Positions 51,520 through 60,832 are shown, numbered from the stretch's first letter. The stretch is DNA of 64,000 nt from Aeromicrobium sp. Root236 (GCF_001428805.1 NZ_LMIS01000001.1:2674452-2738451); one strand, 5' to 3'. Notes: generated by a model from the sequence alone, not told the origin. A program made the numbers and translations.

Positions 51520-51863
51520 CGCTTGATCTCCTCGTCGTACTCGGCGCGGAGGCGGTCCGCGATCGGGTCCATGCGTCGCGCGGCGAACCGGGCGTACCAG
51601 ATCGCGATGGCGAACGTCGAGACGAACTGCAGCAGGCCGAAGATCAGCGCGACGTTGATGTTGCCGGCGACCTTGTGCGCCATGAAGTCGTTCGCGTAGT
51701 TCGACATCAGGACGTACAGCAGGTACCACGTCATGAACGCGACGGTCAGTGGGACGACGAAGCGAAGGTACGAGCGCTTCAGCTCAGCGAACTCGTCCGT
51801 CGCATGGATGCGTTGATAGGCCGCGTGGGCCTCGGGCGGGATTCTCTCGGCCACCGGGATCAC
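51516..51863 (-). CDS. DUF485 membrane protein, ActP partner
   Basis: 115 aa. Two helices (FVVPLTVAFMTWYLLYVLMS and NVALIFGLLQFVSTFAIAIW) flanked by a charged N-terminus (HATDEFAELKRSYLRF) and tail, the DUF485 signature. These proteins are encoded directly before actP/mctC genes and are presumed accessory subunits. GTG 51863 is used; GTG 51854 is possible. A TGTGA-N6-TCACT Crp-like site lies 66 bases upstream. Confidence 0.9.
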   Translation of the reverse strand: MIPVAERIPPEAHAAYQRIHATDEFAELKRSYLRFVVPLTVAFMTWYLLYVLMSNYANDFMAHKVAGNINVALIFGLLQFVSTFAIAIWYARFAARRMDPIADRLRAEYDEEIKR

Positions 51864-51928
51864 CTCTTCCGTGAAGGCAGGACGGCACGGGTACGTGTCG
51901 CCGCTCCGAACCTAGGTACCCCGTTTGC

Positions 51929-51944
51929 TGTGAGCCAGATCACT
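51929..51944. promoter_or_regulatory. Candidate Crp site upstream of the DUF485-actP operon
   Basis: TGTGAGCCAGATCACT matches TGTGA-N6-TCACA in 9 of 10 defined positions. E. coli acs-actP is a classic CRP target and Corynebacterium GlxR controls acetate genes, so the crp gene at 42251-42928 is the likely binder. Confidence 0.6.
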
Positions 51945-52039
51945 TCTTGGGGTATGCGTTGGAGGCCGACGGGCCTGCGACGTGCGGTCGCCCGCGTACG
52001 ACGAACGGTCGACTCCCGGGGCTGAACGGCGGGCTTCGC

Positions 52040-52110
52040 ATCGGACGCCTTCGGCGTGAACGCTCCCGCTCCGCTAGCCTCCCTCGACGTTCGGCCGCGG
52101 GCGGCCTCAG
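52040..52110 (-). terminator. Two short hairpins after the second symporter gene
   Basis: GGCCGC-GG-GCGGCC (52093-52106) and ACGCC-TTC-GGCGT (52045-52057) lie within 80 bases beyond the stop of the minus-strand symporter, in a 257-bp gap that otherwise holds the actP promoter and its Crp-like site. Confidence 0.45.
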
Positions 52111-52120
52111 GCTCGGGAGG

Positions 52121-53611
52121 TCAGAATCGGCGATCCACGTCGAGCCGCTCGGGAGTGTGCAGCCGCACCATCGTGCGCGAGACGTTCGCCGGCACGTCAC
52201 CGCGAGTGGCGAGCGAGACACCGATCATCAGGGCGAACCCGATCGGCACGGACCACGCCGCGGGCTGGCTCATGACCACGCCGAGCCAGCCGTCGGGACG
52301 TACGACGATCGTGACGACCGCCGCGACGCCGGCACCGAGACCGCCGCCGACCAGCCCGGCGATCGCCCCGAGCGCCGTCAGCCCACGCCACCAGATGCCG
52401 AGCACGAGCAGCGGGCAGAACGTCGACGCGGCCAGCGCGAACGCGAAGGTCACCGAGCTGGCGACCGCGATGCGCTCGGCCGACAGCGCGAGGAGCAACG
52501 GGACCACCACGCAGCCCGCCGCGGCGACACGCAGCGCCGTGATCGTCGAGATCCGCCCGCGCGCGAGGCCCTGGCCCACGACCCCGGCGACTGACATCGT
52601 CAGGCCTGACGAGGTGGACAGGAACGCGGCGAACGCGCCGGCGGTGAGCAGGGCGGCGAGCAGCTCACCCGTGCTGCCGCCGATCACGCGTGAGGGCAGC
52701 TCGAGGACCACCGTGTCGGCGCCGCCGGAGTCCAGGAGATCGCGGGCGTAGATGCGGCCCAGCACGCCGTAGATCGTGGGCAGCAGGTAGAACGTGCCGA
52801 GCAGCGCCAGCACGATCAGCGTCGTCCGGCGCGCGGCGTGGCCGTCGGGGTTGGTGTAGAAGCGCACGACGACGTGCGGCAGTCCCATGGTGCCGAGGAA
52901 CGTCGCGATCATGACCGAGTACGTCAGGTAGAGCCCCGGCCCGTCGGCCTGGCTGAACGGCTGGAACCACTCCTCGGGCGCGACGGGTGAGGGTCGCCCG
53001 TCGCCGGTCCACGCGTGCAGCAGGAAGAACACCGGGATCAGGAGGGCCGTCAGCTTGAGCCAGTACTGGAACGCCTGCACGAACGTGATGCTGCGCATGC
53101 CGCCCGACACCACGTTGACGACGACGATCACCGCGACGACGACCGTGCCCACCCAGTTGGGCGCGCCCGTGACCGTACGGAGCGTGAGCCCGGCGCCCTG
53201 GAACTGCGGCATGAGGTAGAGCCAGCCGACGGCGACGACCAGGGCGCTGGCCACCCGGCGCACGCCCAGGGACTGCAGCCTGACCTGCGCGAAGTCGGGG
53301 ATCGTGTACGCCCCGGAGCGCCGCAGCGGTGCCGCGACGAACACCAGCAGCAGGAGGTAGCCCGTGGTCCAGCCGATGGGGTACCAGAGCATGTCCGCGC
53401 CGTGGGTGAGGACGAGCCCGGCGACGCCGAGGAACGAGGCCGCGGAGAGGTACTCGCCGCCGATCGCCGAGCTGTTCCACACCGGGCTGACCGATCGCGA
53501 CGCGACGTAGAAGTCACTGGTCGTACGGCTCATGCGGAGGCCGAAGGCCCCGATGCCGAGGGTCGCGATCGCGACCAGGGCGACCGCGACGATGCCGTAC
53601 GTGCTGTTCAT
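52121..53611 (-). CDS. Sodium:solute symporter (SSS family), second acetate-type transporter
   Basis: 496 aa, about 13 helices. ATSDFYVASRSVSP-like entry (TTSDFYVASRSVSPVWNSSA), GGEYLSAASFLGVAGLVL and MGLPHVVVRFYTNPDG parallel ActP, but this copy is shorter and diverged. It sits at the end of a run HK-RR-small membrane protein-symporter with 4-bp overlaps, so its synthesis is tied to that two-component system; by analogy with LytS/LytTR-controlled pyruvate carriers the solute may be a small carboxylate. Substrate unproven. Confidence 0.88.
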   Translation of the reverse strand: MNSTYGIVAVALVAIATLGIGAFGLRMSRTTSDFYVASRSVSPVWNSSAIGGEYLSAASFLGVAGLVLTHGADMLWYPIGWTTGYLLLLVFVAAPLRRSGAYTIPDFAQVRLQSLGVRRVASALVVAVGWLYLMPQFQGAGLTLRTVTGAPNWVGTVVVAVIVVVNVVSGGMRSITFVQAFQYWLKLTALLIPVFFLLHAWTGDGRPSPVAPEEWFQPFSQADGPGLYLTYSVMIATFLGTMGLPHVVVRFYTNPDGHAARRTTLIVLALLGTFYLLPTIYGVLGRIYARDLLDSGGADTVVLELPSRVIGGSTGELLAALLTAGAFAAFLSTSSGLTMSVAGVVGQGLARGRISTITALRVAAAGCVVVPLLLALSAERIAVASSVTFAFALAASTFCPLLVLGIWWRGLTALGAIAGLVGGGLGAGVAAVVTIVVRPDGWLGVVMSQPAAWSVPIGFALMIGVSLATRGDVPANVSRTMVRLHTPERLDVDRRF

Positions 53612-54000
53612 TGCGCGTCCGGGCGGTGCGGCTCCACGAGCTCGGTGAAGTCGCGCTCCGCGCGTTCGACCTGGCGGATGTAGACCCAGCCGAGCGCGAA
53701 CAGGCCCGGATAGACGAGGACGCCGAGGATCCACCAGGGCACCGGTACGCCGAGGACGTGCATCTCGGTGACGCTGTCGAAGGCGAGGAAGAGCAGTGGC
53801 AGGGCGCCGATCGACAGCATGAGCGTCGCCGCGACGGTGAGGGCCGCCCGGAGCTGCGCCCGGATCAGCGAGCGCATGTAGACCTCGCCGATGCCGGTCG
53901 ACTCGTCGATCTCCTGCCGAACGCTGCGGCGTACGTGCGCCGGCGCGGTCGTCAGGGGGCTGGTGACCCGCACCCGGCCCGTGTACTTCTCCTCCGTCAC
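53608..54000 (-). CDS. Small two-helix membrane protein, probable symporter partner
   Basis: 130 aa. After a cytosolic N-terminus (VRRSVRQEIDESTGIGEVYM) come two helices, LTVAATLMLSIGALPLLFLA and VPWWILGVLVYPGLFALGWV, then RQVERAERDFTELVEP. Layout mimics DUF485 proteins placed before actP, and it overlaps the symporter start by 4 bp, so a subunit role is plausible. It also overlaps the response regulator stop. No family name can be given with certainty. Confidence 0.75.
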   Translation of the reverse strand: MTEEKYTGRVRVTSPLTTAPAHVRRSVRQEIDESTGIGEVYMRSLIRAQLRAALTVAATLMLSIGALPLLFLAFDSVTEMHVLGVPVPWWILGVLVYPGLFALGWVYIRQVERAERDFTELVEPHRPDAQ

Positions 54001-54731
54001 AGGGCTCGCTCGTGGATCAGCTCACGCAGCGCGCGGGCGTGACGGCGAGCGACCTGGATCTCGACGAGCTCGTCGCCTGCGGGCACGAGCACGCTGGACC
54101 GGCCCGCCTGGACACGCAGCTCCCGCAGGTGTGCGAGGTTGACGACGTGGCTGCGGTGGACGCGCGCGAAGCCGGCGTCCTGCCAGTCGTCCGCGAGCGT
54201 CGTGAGCGGCGTACGGATGAGGTGGCTGCCGCCGTCGACGACGTGCAGGCGTACGTAGTCGCCCTGGGCCTCGACGTACGAGACCGATGCCCGCGAGACG
54301 AACCGGGTGATGCCGCCGAGCTCGACCGCGATCCGGTCGTCGCTCGACGCCGGTGCGGACTCGGCGTCGGCGCACGCACGCCGCACGCTCTCGCTGAGCC
54401 GCTCCTCGCGGATCGGCTTGAGCAGGTAGTCGACGGCGTTCATCTCGAAGGCCTCGACGGCGTGCGCGTCGTGCGCCGTCACGAACACGATGCGCGGTGG
54501 TGTGCGGAACCGGCCGAGCAGCCGGGCGATCTCGAGTCCGCTCAGCCCCGGCATCGCGACGTCGAGGAAGACCAGCTCGATGTCCCCCTCGTCGAGCACA
54601 CGGAGCGCCTCGGCCCCCGAGCGGGCCGCGCGTACGGAGGCGATGCGGTCGTCGCGGCCCAACAGCCACACGAGCTCGTCGAGCACGGGCTGCTCGTCGT
54701 CCACCACGAGGGCGCGCAGGGCAGCGGTCAT
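53997..54731 (-). CDS. LytTR-family response regulator
   Basis: 244 aa. Receiver domain: VVDDEQPVLDEL acidic pair, phospho-Asp in ELVFLDVAMPGLSG, Thr/Lys in FVTAHD and YLLKPI. The C-terminal LytTR DNA-binding domain has VSYVEAQGDYVRLHV and FARVHRSHVVNLAHL. LytTR proteins bind imperfect direct repeats; no clear pair was spotted upstream. Encoded 46 bases after its histidine kinase and coupled to the transporter genes. Confidence 0.93.
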   Translation of the reverse strand: MTAALRALVVDDEQPVLDELVWLLGRDDRIASVRAARSGAEALRVLDEGDIELVFLDVAMPGLSGLEIARLLGRFRTPPRIVFVTAHDAHAVEAFEMNAVDYLLKPIREERLSESVRRACADAESAPASSDDRIAVELGGITRFVSRASVSYVEAQGDYVRLHVVDGGSHLIRTPLTTLADDWQDAGFARVHRSHVVNLAHLRELRVQAGRSSVLVPAGDELVEIQVARRHARALRELIHERAL

Positions 54732-54777
54732 GCCGCGATCATGCCGACATGTCGGCGGCACCACAACAGGGGAGCGG

Positions 54778-55902
54778 TCACGGCGACTCGGTGCCGGGGT
54801 GGAACTTCGGCAGCCTGACGGTGACCTTGGTGCCGTGCCCCGGCGCGGTCTCGACGACGATGCCGTACTCGTCGCCGTAGACCGTGCGCAGGCGCTCGTC
54901 GACGTTGCCGAGCCCGACCGACGCGCTCGTGGTGTGCCCCGAGAGCGCATCGCGTACGGTCTCCGGCTCGACCCCGACACCGTCGTCCTCGATCGTGATG
55001 ACGCACTCGACGCCCTCGTCGAGCGCGACGACCGTGACGGTGCCGTCGCCGTCCTTGGCCTCGAGGCCGTGGCGCACGGCGTTCTCGACGAGTGGCTGGA
55101 TCGCGAGGAACGGCAGCGTCACGCTCAGCACTTCCGGCGCCACGCGCGTGACGACGCGCAGGCGGTCGCCGAAGCGGGCCTTCTCGAGCACGAGGTAGCG
55201 CTCGATCGAGCGCAGCTCCTCGGCGAGCGTCGTGAACTCACCGTGCTCACGGAACGAGTAGCGGGTGAAGTCGGCGAACTCCAGCAGCAGCTCGCGAGCG
55301 CGCTCGGGATCCGTACGCACGAACGAGGCGATGGCGCCGAGCGAGTTGTAGATGAAGTGTGGCGAGATCTGCGCCCGCAGTGCGCGCAGCTCGGCCTCCA
55401 TCAGGGCGGTGCGGGACTCCGACAGCTCGGCCAGCTCGAGCTGGCTCGACATCCAGCGGGCGACCTCGGTGGTGGCGCGGGCGAGGCCGGCCGACGCCTC
55501 CTCGGTGACGACGGCGATGCTGCCGACGACGCGGCCCTCCACCGACAACGGTGCGACGATCGCCCGATCTGACGCCTGGGTCCGTCCGCTGGCGAGGGCG
55601 TCCGCGGTGAGCTCCGCGACGTCCGGTGCGTCGCCGGCCAGGCGGTCGTGCAGGTCGGTGATCGCGACGATGGGGCCGCCCAGGAGCGTACGCACGTGGG
55701 GCAGGGCGAGCGCCGCGCTCTCGGCGTCGAGGCCCCGGCGTAGTGCCGGTGCGGCCAGCGAGGCGGTGTGCAGCGTCTCGTACGTCGCGCGGTCGGCCGG
55801 CGAGCCGAGCACGCGGCGACGGGTCAGCAGCCGCCACCGGATGAACCCCGCGGCCGCCACGAGCGCAGCGATCGCGAGCGCGGCGGTCCTGATGTTGTCC
55901 AT
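54778..55902 (-). CDS. LytS-type sensor histidine kinase
   Basis: 374 aa. One N-terminal helix (AALAIAALVAAAGFIRW), a GAF-like sensing region ~60-170, then the His_kinase domain with phospho-His in QISPHFIYNSLGAI and an HATPase domain (LVENAVRHGLEAK N box, EDDGVGV, VGLGNVDERL). It lacks the multi-helix 5TM-LYT input of LytS, so it probably senses an internal or membrane-proximal signal. Only 19 bases separate it from bioD on the same strand, allowing read-through from the bio operon. Confidence 0.91.
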   Translation of the reverse strand: MDNIRTAALAIAALVAAAGFIRWRLLTRRRVLGSPADRATYETLHTASLAAPALRRGLDAESAALALPHVRTLLGGPIVAITDLHDRLAGDAPDVAELTADALASGRTQASDRAIVAPLSVEGRVVGSIAVVTEEASAGLARATTEVARWMSSQLELAELSESRTALMEAELRALRAQISPHFIYNSLGAIASFVRTDPERARELLLEFADFTRYSFREHGEFTTLAEELRSIERYLVLEKARFGDRLRVVTRVAPEVLSVTLPFLAIQPLVENAVRHGLEAKDGDGTVTVVALDEGVECVITIEDDGVGVEPETVRDALSGHTTSASVGLGNVDERLRTVYGDEYGIVVETAPGHGTKVTVRLPKFHPGTESP

Positions 55903-55921
55903 CCCGGGACGCTACCGCGAG

Positions 55922-56593
55922 TCAGCCGGTCGGCAGCGCGGTGAACCAGCCCGGGGCCAGGCGGCAGAACTCCGCACGGTCGAGAGCGCCCGCGCCCGCC
56001 GGGATGAGTCCGTCGATCGGCAGGCCGGTCAGGCGGGGCAGGTCCGTGCGGTTGGTGCGCTCCGCCAGGCCGGGCTCAGGTGAGCAGGACCCGACCACGA
56101 GATGGGGCGAGAGTCCCTCGGCCCGCAGCCGGTCGACGGTCAGCTCAGTGTGGTTGAGGGTGCCGAGTCCCTCGCGGGCGACGACGACGACCTCGGCATC
56201 GAGAGCGCGCGCGAGGTCGATCATCGTGCCGCCGTCGAGGTCGAGCCGCACCAGCAGACCGCCCGCGCCCTCGACGAGCACGATGTCAGCGTCGAGGCGA
56301 CGGATCCGGTCGGCGACCTCGGCGACGGGTGGGAGCGACACGCCCTCGAGCCGGGCCGCGGTCTCGGGTGCCAACGGGTCGCGCAGCCGCGCGAGCTCGT
56401 GCACGGCCGACGATCCGGTGAGGCGTACGACGTCGTCGATGTCACCGGGCTCCCCGGCGACGACGCCGGTCTGCGCGAGCTTGACCACGGCGACCCTGAG
56501 GCCTTCGGCGCCCAGCGCGACCGCGAGGGCGGCCGTCGTGACGGTCTTGCCGACGCCGGTGTCTGTGCCGGTGACCACGACGTAGCGCGTCAT
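55922..56593 (-). CDS. bioD: Dethiobiotin synthase
   Basis: 223 aa. VTGTDTGVGKTVTTAAL is the P-loop, KLAQTGV the substrate loop, LVEGAGGLLVRLD and VVAREGLGTLNHTELT the remaining signatures. It carboxylates diaminopelargonate and closes the ureido ring with ATP. Start ATG overlaps the bioF stop by 4 bp. Third gene of bioA-F-D. Confidence 0.95.
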   Translation of the reverse strand: MTRYVVVTGTDTGVGKTVTTAALAVALGAEGLRVAVVKLAQTGVVAGEPGDIDDVVRLTGSSAVHELARLRDPLAPETAARLEGVSLPPVAEVADRIRRLDADIVLVEGAGGLLVRLDLDGGTMIDLARALDAEVVVVAREGLGTLNHTELTVDRLRAEGLSPHLVVGSCSPEPGLAERTNRTDLPRLTGLPIDGLIPAGAGALDRAEFCRLAPGWFTALPTG

Positions 56594-57705
56594 GGCACCA
56601 CGGTGGCGATGAGCTTGCCGGCGTGCGCGAGCTGGTCGTCGTCGACGCCGGCCGATGCGGTGAGGCGCAGCCGGCTGATCCCGTCGGGCGTCGAGGGCGG
56701 GCGGAAGCAGCCGACACGTACGCCATCGGCGGCGCACGACGCCTGCGCTGCCAGTGCCTCGGCCGGTCCCGGCATCTCGACCGACAGGACCGCTCCGGCC
56801 ACGCGGGCCACTCCGGCGGCGTCGGCGAGGGCTGCCGCGACCTGGTGGAGGCGGGTGACCCGCTCCGGCTCGGCGTCGATGATCCGCAGCGCCTCGAGTG
56901 CACCTGCAGCGGCGGCGGGTGCGAGCCCGGTGTCGTAGATGAACGGCCGCGAGCGGTTGACCAGGTGGTCGACGACGGCCTGGCTGCCCAGCACTGCGCC
57001 GCCCTGGCTGCCGAGCGCCTTGGAGAGCGTCATCGTGACCACCACGGAGGGCCGGCCGGCCAGACCCAGCTCACGTACGAGGCCGCCGCCGTCACCCGCG
57101 ACCCCCACGCCGTGGGCCTCGTCGACGATCAGTGTCGCGTCGTGGCGTTCGCACAGCTCGACGAGCTGCTCGAGCGGCGCCGCGTCCCCGAGCACGGAGT
57201 AGATCGACTCGACGAGCACGAGGGCGCGGGACTGCGTACGCCCTGCCAGCCGGGCCTCGACGGCGGCCACATCGTTGTGCCCGACGACTGCGAGCGTGCC
57301 CCGGGAGAGCCGACAGGCGTCCACCAACGAGGCATGGACGTGGGCGTCGGAAACCAGGAGGGTGTCGCGGTCGGAGAGCGCGGTCACGGCGGACAGGTTC
57401 GCGTGATAGCCCGTCGAGTGCACGAGCGCGGCCTCGTGGCCGAGCCGTTGGGAGAGGGTTGCTTCGAGCGCCGTGTGCACGGGCAGGGTGCCGGTGACCA
57501 GCCGCGATGCACTCGCTCCGGCGCCCCACCCGACCGCGGCGTCGGCAGCCGCTGCCGTCACCCGTTCGTCGCGGCAGAGCCCGAGGTAGTCGTTGCCGGC
57601 CAGGTCGATCAGGTCGTCGTCGTCGATGCGTGTCGTCAGCGAACGGACGAGCCCGTCGCGGTCTCGTTGAGCGGCCTGCTCCGCGAGCCAGGTGTGCAGC
57701 GTCAT
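56590..57705 (-). CDS. bioF: 8-amino-7-oxononanoate synthase
   Basis: 371 aa PLP enzyme. LAGNDYLGLCRDERV, HSTGYHANLSAV, DEAHGVGVAG and the PLP lysine in TLSKALGSQGG. Condenses pimeloyl-CoA/ACP with alanine. Overlaps bioA (ATGA) and bioD. No bioC, bioH, bioI or bioW is visible in the window, so the pimeloyl source is encoded elsewhere. Confidence 0.95.
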   Translation of the reverse strand: MTLHTWLAEQAAQRDRDGLVRSLTTRIDDDDLIDLAGNDYLGLCRDERVTAAAADAAVGWGAGASASRLVTGTLPVHTALEATLSQRLGHEAALVHSTGYHANLSAVTALSDRDTLLVSDAHVHASLVDACRLSRGTLAVVGHNDVAAVEARLAGRTQSRALVLVESIYSVLGDAAPLEQLVELCERHDATLIVDEAHGVGVAGDGGGLVRELGLAGRPSVVVTMTLSKALGSQGGAVLGSQAVVDHLVNRSRPFIYDTGLAPAAAAGALEALRIIDAEPERVTRLHQVAAALADAAGVARVAGAVLSVEMPGPAEALAAQASCAADGVRVGCFRPPSTPDGISRLRLTASAGVDDDQLAHAGKLIATVVP

Positions 57706-58976
57706 CGTGGGCTCCCCGCCGCCGCGACCAACGCGCCGGTGATGACGCCGAGGTCCTCATCGGTGCTGATGTAGGGCGGCATCGTGTAGATCAGGTCGCG
57801 GAACGGGCGGATCCATACGCCGTGGTCGAGTGCCACGGCGCTGGCGGCCGCGACGTCGACGGGGTGGTCGAGCTGGAGCACGCCGACGGCACCGAGCGTA
57901 CGCACGTCGGCGACGCCGGCGAGCTCGCGAGCAGGGGCGAGCCCGGTCTCGAGCGCGGCGTTGATCCGAGCGATGTCGAGTCGCCAGTCCGACTCCGTCA
58001 GCACGTCGAGAGAGGCCGCCGCGACGGCACAGGCGAGCGGGTTGGCCATGTACGTCGGGCCGTGCATCAACGCCCCGGACTCCGACGCGTCGATCCCGGC
58101 GGCGACCTCGGGCGTGCAGAGGACGGCGGCGAGCGTCAGGTAGCCGCCGGTCAGCGCCTTGCCGACGCACATGATGTCGGGGCTGATGCCGGCGTGGTCG
58201 GCGGCGAACATCTCGCCGGTGCGCGCGAACCCGGTCGCGATCTCGTCGAGCACCAGCAGCCAGCCCCGCGCGTCGCAGACCTCGCGCAGCCAGCGCAGCA
58301 CGGCCGGCGGATAGACGTGCATCCCGCCGGCACCCTGCAGGACCGGCTCGACGATGACAGCGGCGATCGTGTCGTCGAGGCGGTCGATGACGGTCTGCGC
58401 CTCGGCGATCCAGGTGTCGGCGTCGGCGTCGAGGCCGGCTGGCGGCCGGGGCAGGAAGACCTGCTCGGCGAGCACGTCGGTGAACATCTGGTGCATGCCG
58501 CCCACCGGGTCGCACACGCTCATGGCCCCGAACGTGTCGCCGTGGTAGCCACCCCGGAGGGTGAGGAACCGCGTACGCCCGGGGTGGCCCGTGCCGCGCT
58601 GCAGCTGCAGCGACATCTTGAGGGCGACCTCGACGGAGACCGATCCGGAGTCGGCGAAGAAGACCTTGTCGAGCCCGGCTGGCGCGAGGTCCAGCAGTCG
58701 CCGGGCCAGCTCGATCGCCGGCTCATGCGTCAGGCCACCGAACATGACGTGCGACATCGAGTCGGCCTGGCGATGCAGTGCCGCGTCGAGACGAGGGTGG
58801 CGGTAGCCGTGGATCGCTGCCCACCACGACGACATGGCATCGATCGGCTCGCGCCCGTCTGCGAGCGTCAGGCGGTTGCCCGCAGCGCCGGTGACCAGCA
58901 ATGGCGTGGCTGGCGAGCTCATGGGGGCGTACGGGTGCCACACGTGGGCGCGGTCGAACTCGATGAGGTCATCCAT
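57702..58976 (-). CDS. bioA: Adenosylmethionine-8-amino-7-oxononanoate aminotransferase
   Basis: 424 aa class III PLP aminotransferase. [10 protein letters not shown] opening, [40 protein letters not shown] (Asp) and the PLP lysine in [14 protein letters not shown]. Transfers the SAM amino group to make diaminopelargonate. ATG 58976 is chosen over ATG 59036, which would put the operator inside the gene and has a Shine-Dalgarno too close. Divergent from bioB across a BioQ-type operator. Confidence 0.94.
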   Translation of the reverse strand: MDDLIEFDRAHVWHPYAPMSSPATPLLVTGAAGNRLTLADGREPIDAMSSWWAAIHGYRHPRLDAALHRQADSMSHVMFGGLTHEPAIELARRLLDLAPAGLDKVFFADSGSVSVEVALKMSLQLQRGTGHPGRTRFLTLRGGYHGDTFGAMSVCDPVGGMHQMFTDVLAEQVFLPRPPAGLDADADTWIAEAQTVIDRLDDTIAAVIVEPVLQGAGGMHVYPPAVLRWLREVCDARGWLLVLDEIATGFARTGEMFAADHAGISPDIMCVGKALTGGYLTLAAVLCTPEVAAGIDASESGALMHGPTYMANPLACAVAAASLDVLTESDWRLDIARINAALETGLAPARELAGVADVRTLGAVGVLQLDHPVDVAAASAVALDHGVWIRPFRDLIYTMPPYISTDEDLGVITGALVAAAGSPR

Positions 58977-59015
58977 GGCAGGGTGATCAGGATCTCGAGC
59001 GGTCGAGGTTTGACC

Positions 59016-59028
59016 TGAACGGTGTTCA
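59016..59028. promoter_or_regulatory. bioQ: BioQ-type operator between bioA and bioB
   Basis: TGAACGGTGTTCA, a perfect TGAAC-N3-GTTCA dyad extended to CCTGAAC...GTTCAGG, lies immediately before the bioB -10 hexamer and in the bioA leader, so one bound repressor can shut both promoters. It matches the two sites next to bioQ/bioY. Confidence 0.8.
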
Positions 59029-59031
59029 GGA

Positions 59032-59037
59032 TACATT
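59032..59037 (+). promoter_or_regulatory. -10 hexamer of bioB, leaderless arrangement
   Basis: TACATT, then seven bases, then ATG 59045. The bases between are CCTCCTC, the opposite of a Shine-Dalgarno, so leaderless initiation is expected. Confidence 0.55.
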
Positions 59038-59044
59038 CCTCCTC

Positions 59045-60040
59045 ATGACTGACGTCCTGCAGGTCGCCCGCGCCCACGTCCTCGAGCAGGGCCTCGGGCT
59101 CTCCGAGGAGCTGCTCGTCGAGGTGCTCAGGCTGCCCGACGAACGCATCCCCGAGCTGTTGGAGCTGGCGCACGAGGTGCGGATGACGTGGTGCGGCCCG
59201 GAGGTCGAGGTCGAGGGGATCGTGTCGCTCAAGACCGGCGGATGTCCCGAGGACTGCCACTTCTGCAGCCAGTCGGGACAGTTCCAGTCCCCGGTCCGCG
59301 CCGTCTGGCTCAACATCCCCGAGCTCGTCGAAGCCGCCAAGGAGACCGCCAGGACCGGGGCCTCCGAGTTCTGCATCGTGGCGGCCGTACGCGGCCCCGA
59401 CCAGCGCCTGATGGACCAGGTGCGTGAGGGCATCAAGGCGATCCAGGCCGAGGTCGACATCAACATCGCGTGCTCGCTCGGCATGCTGACGCAGGCGCAG
59501 GTCGACGAGTTCGTCGAGATGGGCGTCCACCGCTACAACCACAACCTGGAGGCGGCGAAGTCGTACTTCCCGCAGGTCGTGTCGACGCACTCGTACGAGG
59601 AGCGGTGGGACACCTGCCTCATGGTCCGCGAGGCGGGCATGGAGCTGTGCTGTGGAGGGCTCGTCGGCATGGGCGAGTCGCTCGAGCAGCGGGCCGAGCT
59701 CGCGGTCCAGCTCGCCGAGCTGCGGCCGCACGAGGTGCCCCTCAACTTCCTCAACCCGCGGCCCGGCACGCCGTTCGGTGACCAGCAGCTCATGAGCTCG
59801 CAGGACGCCCTGCGGACGATCGCGGCGTTCCGCCTCGCGATGCCGCACACGATCCTGCGCTACGCCGGCGGACGCGAGCTGACGCTGGGCGACCTCGGCA
59901 CCCGTGAAGGCCTGCTCGGCGGCGTCAACGCCGTCATCGTCGGCAACTACCTCACGACGCTGGGCCGTGACGCCAACGAGGACATCGACCTGCTGACCGA
60001 GCTCGGCATGCCGATCAAGGAACTCCAGAAGACGCTCTGA
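59045..60040 (+). CDS. bioB: Biotin synthase (radical SAM)
   Basis: 331 aa. The 4Fe-4S radical SAM motif is CPEDCHFC within [38 protein letters not shown] and [11 protein letters not shown] follow, with [13 protein letters not shown] late in the barrel. Inserts sulfur into dethiobiotin. The next gene, one base later, encodes the small BsaP-like protein thought to assist its auxiliary cluster. Repressible by BioQ through the site at 59016-59028. Confidence 0.96.
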   Translation: MTDVLQVARAHVLEQGLGLSEELLVEVLRLPDERIPELLELAHEVRMTWCGPEVEVEGIVSLKTGGCPEDCHFCSQSGQFQSPVRAVWLNIPELVEAAKETARTGASEFCIVAAVRGPDQRLMDQVREGIKAIQAEVDINIACSLGMLTQAQVDEFVEMGVHRYNHNLEAAKSYFPQVVSTHSYEERWDTCLMVREAGMELCCGGLVGMGESLEQRAELAVQLAELRPHEVPLNFLNPRPGTPFGDQQLMSSQDALRTIAAFRLAMPHTILRYAGGRELTLGDLGTREGLLGGVNAVIVGNYLTTLGRDANEDIDLLTELGMPIKELQKTL

Positions 60041-60041
60041 C

Positions 60042-60221
60042 ATGACGTACTGCGGCCAGTGCGGCGAGCCCGTCGAGGCGCGCGACCACTCGCGCTGTCT
60101 CGAGCTCCTGCGGATGGAGCCGCCTCGCTTCTGCGTCGCGTGCCGGCGACGAATGGTCGTCCAGGTCGTGCCGCGTGGCTGGTCGGCCCGTTGCGTCGAC
60201 CACGGGGAGGTCAGCGGCTAG
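60042..60221 (+). CDS. bsaP: Biotin synthase auxiliary protein BsaP-like
   Basis: 59 aa. Cys pairs CGQC (residues 4-7) and CVAC (31-34), plus Cys19 and Cys51, give a compact metal or Fe-S binding protein; the middle reads [20 protein letters not shown]. Small proteins of this kind directly after bioB in actinobacteria have been described as BsaP, needed for biotin synthase function. ATG is one base after the bioB stop region. Its stop shares CTAG with the convergent bioN. Confidence 0.82.
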   Translation: MTYCGQCGEPVEARDHSRCLELLRMEPPRFCVACRRRMVVQVVPRGWSARCVDHGEVSG

Positions 60222-60832
60222 TCGTCCCCGATGCCGCGGGCGTGCAGCGCGGCGCCGGTGTCGTACGCGTGCGCGACCGTGCGGATCACCATGGGCGTCA
60301 GCAGCGCCCGCGGGCTGCGCTCCAGGCCGCGAGCCTTGGCTGCGGCTCGGGTCTCGCGAGCGGTCGCCATGGTCTCAGGCACGGCCCGCATCATGAGGGA
60401 GAACGTCAGGCCGACGCGCTCAGGGTGCACGCCGAACCGTCGAAATGGTTGGAGCCATCGGACGATGGCGTCGAGCATCGCGTTGATCGGCGTGGTGGCG
60501 GTCAACACGGTGGCCGCGATGACGAGCGCGAGCAGGTCCGCGACGACCTCCACGGCGGCGTGCCACGTGGACTGCCAGGCAACAAAGGCCCCGAAGAACA
60601 CGGCTGCCACTGCCACCGATCGAAGCGCATGTGTCATAGCCCGGACGCCAAGTCGGGCGACACCGGCGCACGCGACTGCGACCGCGAGGAAGACGAGTCC
60701 CGAGACCTCGCCGCGCACGGCGACCACGACGGCGCTGTACGCGAACAGTGCAAGCACCTTGGCGCCGACCGGCGACCTGTGGAAGATCGACGTTCCGGGC
60801 CGGTACAGCCCCATCAGGACTGGCGAGCTCAT
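60218..60832 (-). CDS. bioN: Energy-coupling factor transmembrane protein BioN (CbiQ family)
   Basis: 204 aa. About five helices; [20 protein letters not shown] and the conserved coupling motifs [14 protein letters not shown] (Ala-Arg-Gly) that dock into the ATPase. Start region [20 protein letters not shown] is typical of CbiQ/BioN. With BioM and BioY it forms the biotin uptake ECF transporter. Overlaps bioM by 4 bp. Confidence 0.92.
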   Translation of the reverse strand: MSSPVLMGLYRPGTSIFHRSPVGAKVLALFAYSAVVVAVRGEVSGLVFLAVAVACAGVARLGVRAMTHALRSVAVAAVFFGAFVAWQSTWHAAVEVVADLLALVIAATVLTATTPINAMLDAIVRWLQPFRRFGVHPERVGLTFSLMMRAVPETMATARETRAAAKARGLERSPRALLTPMVIRTVAHAYDTGAALHARGIGDD

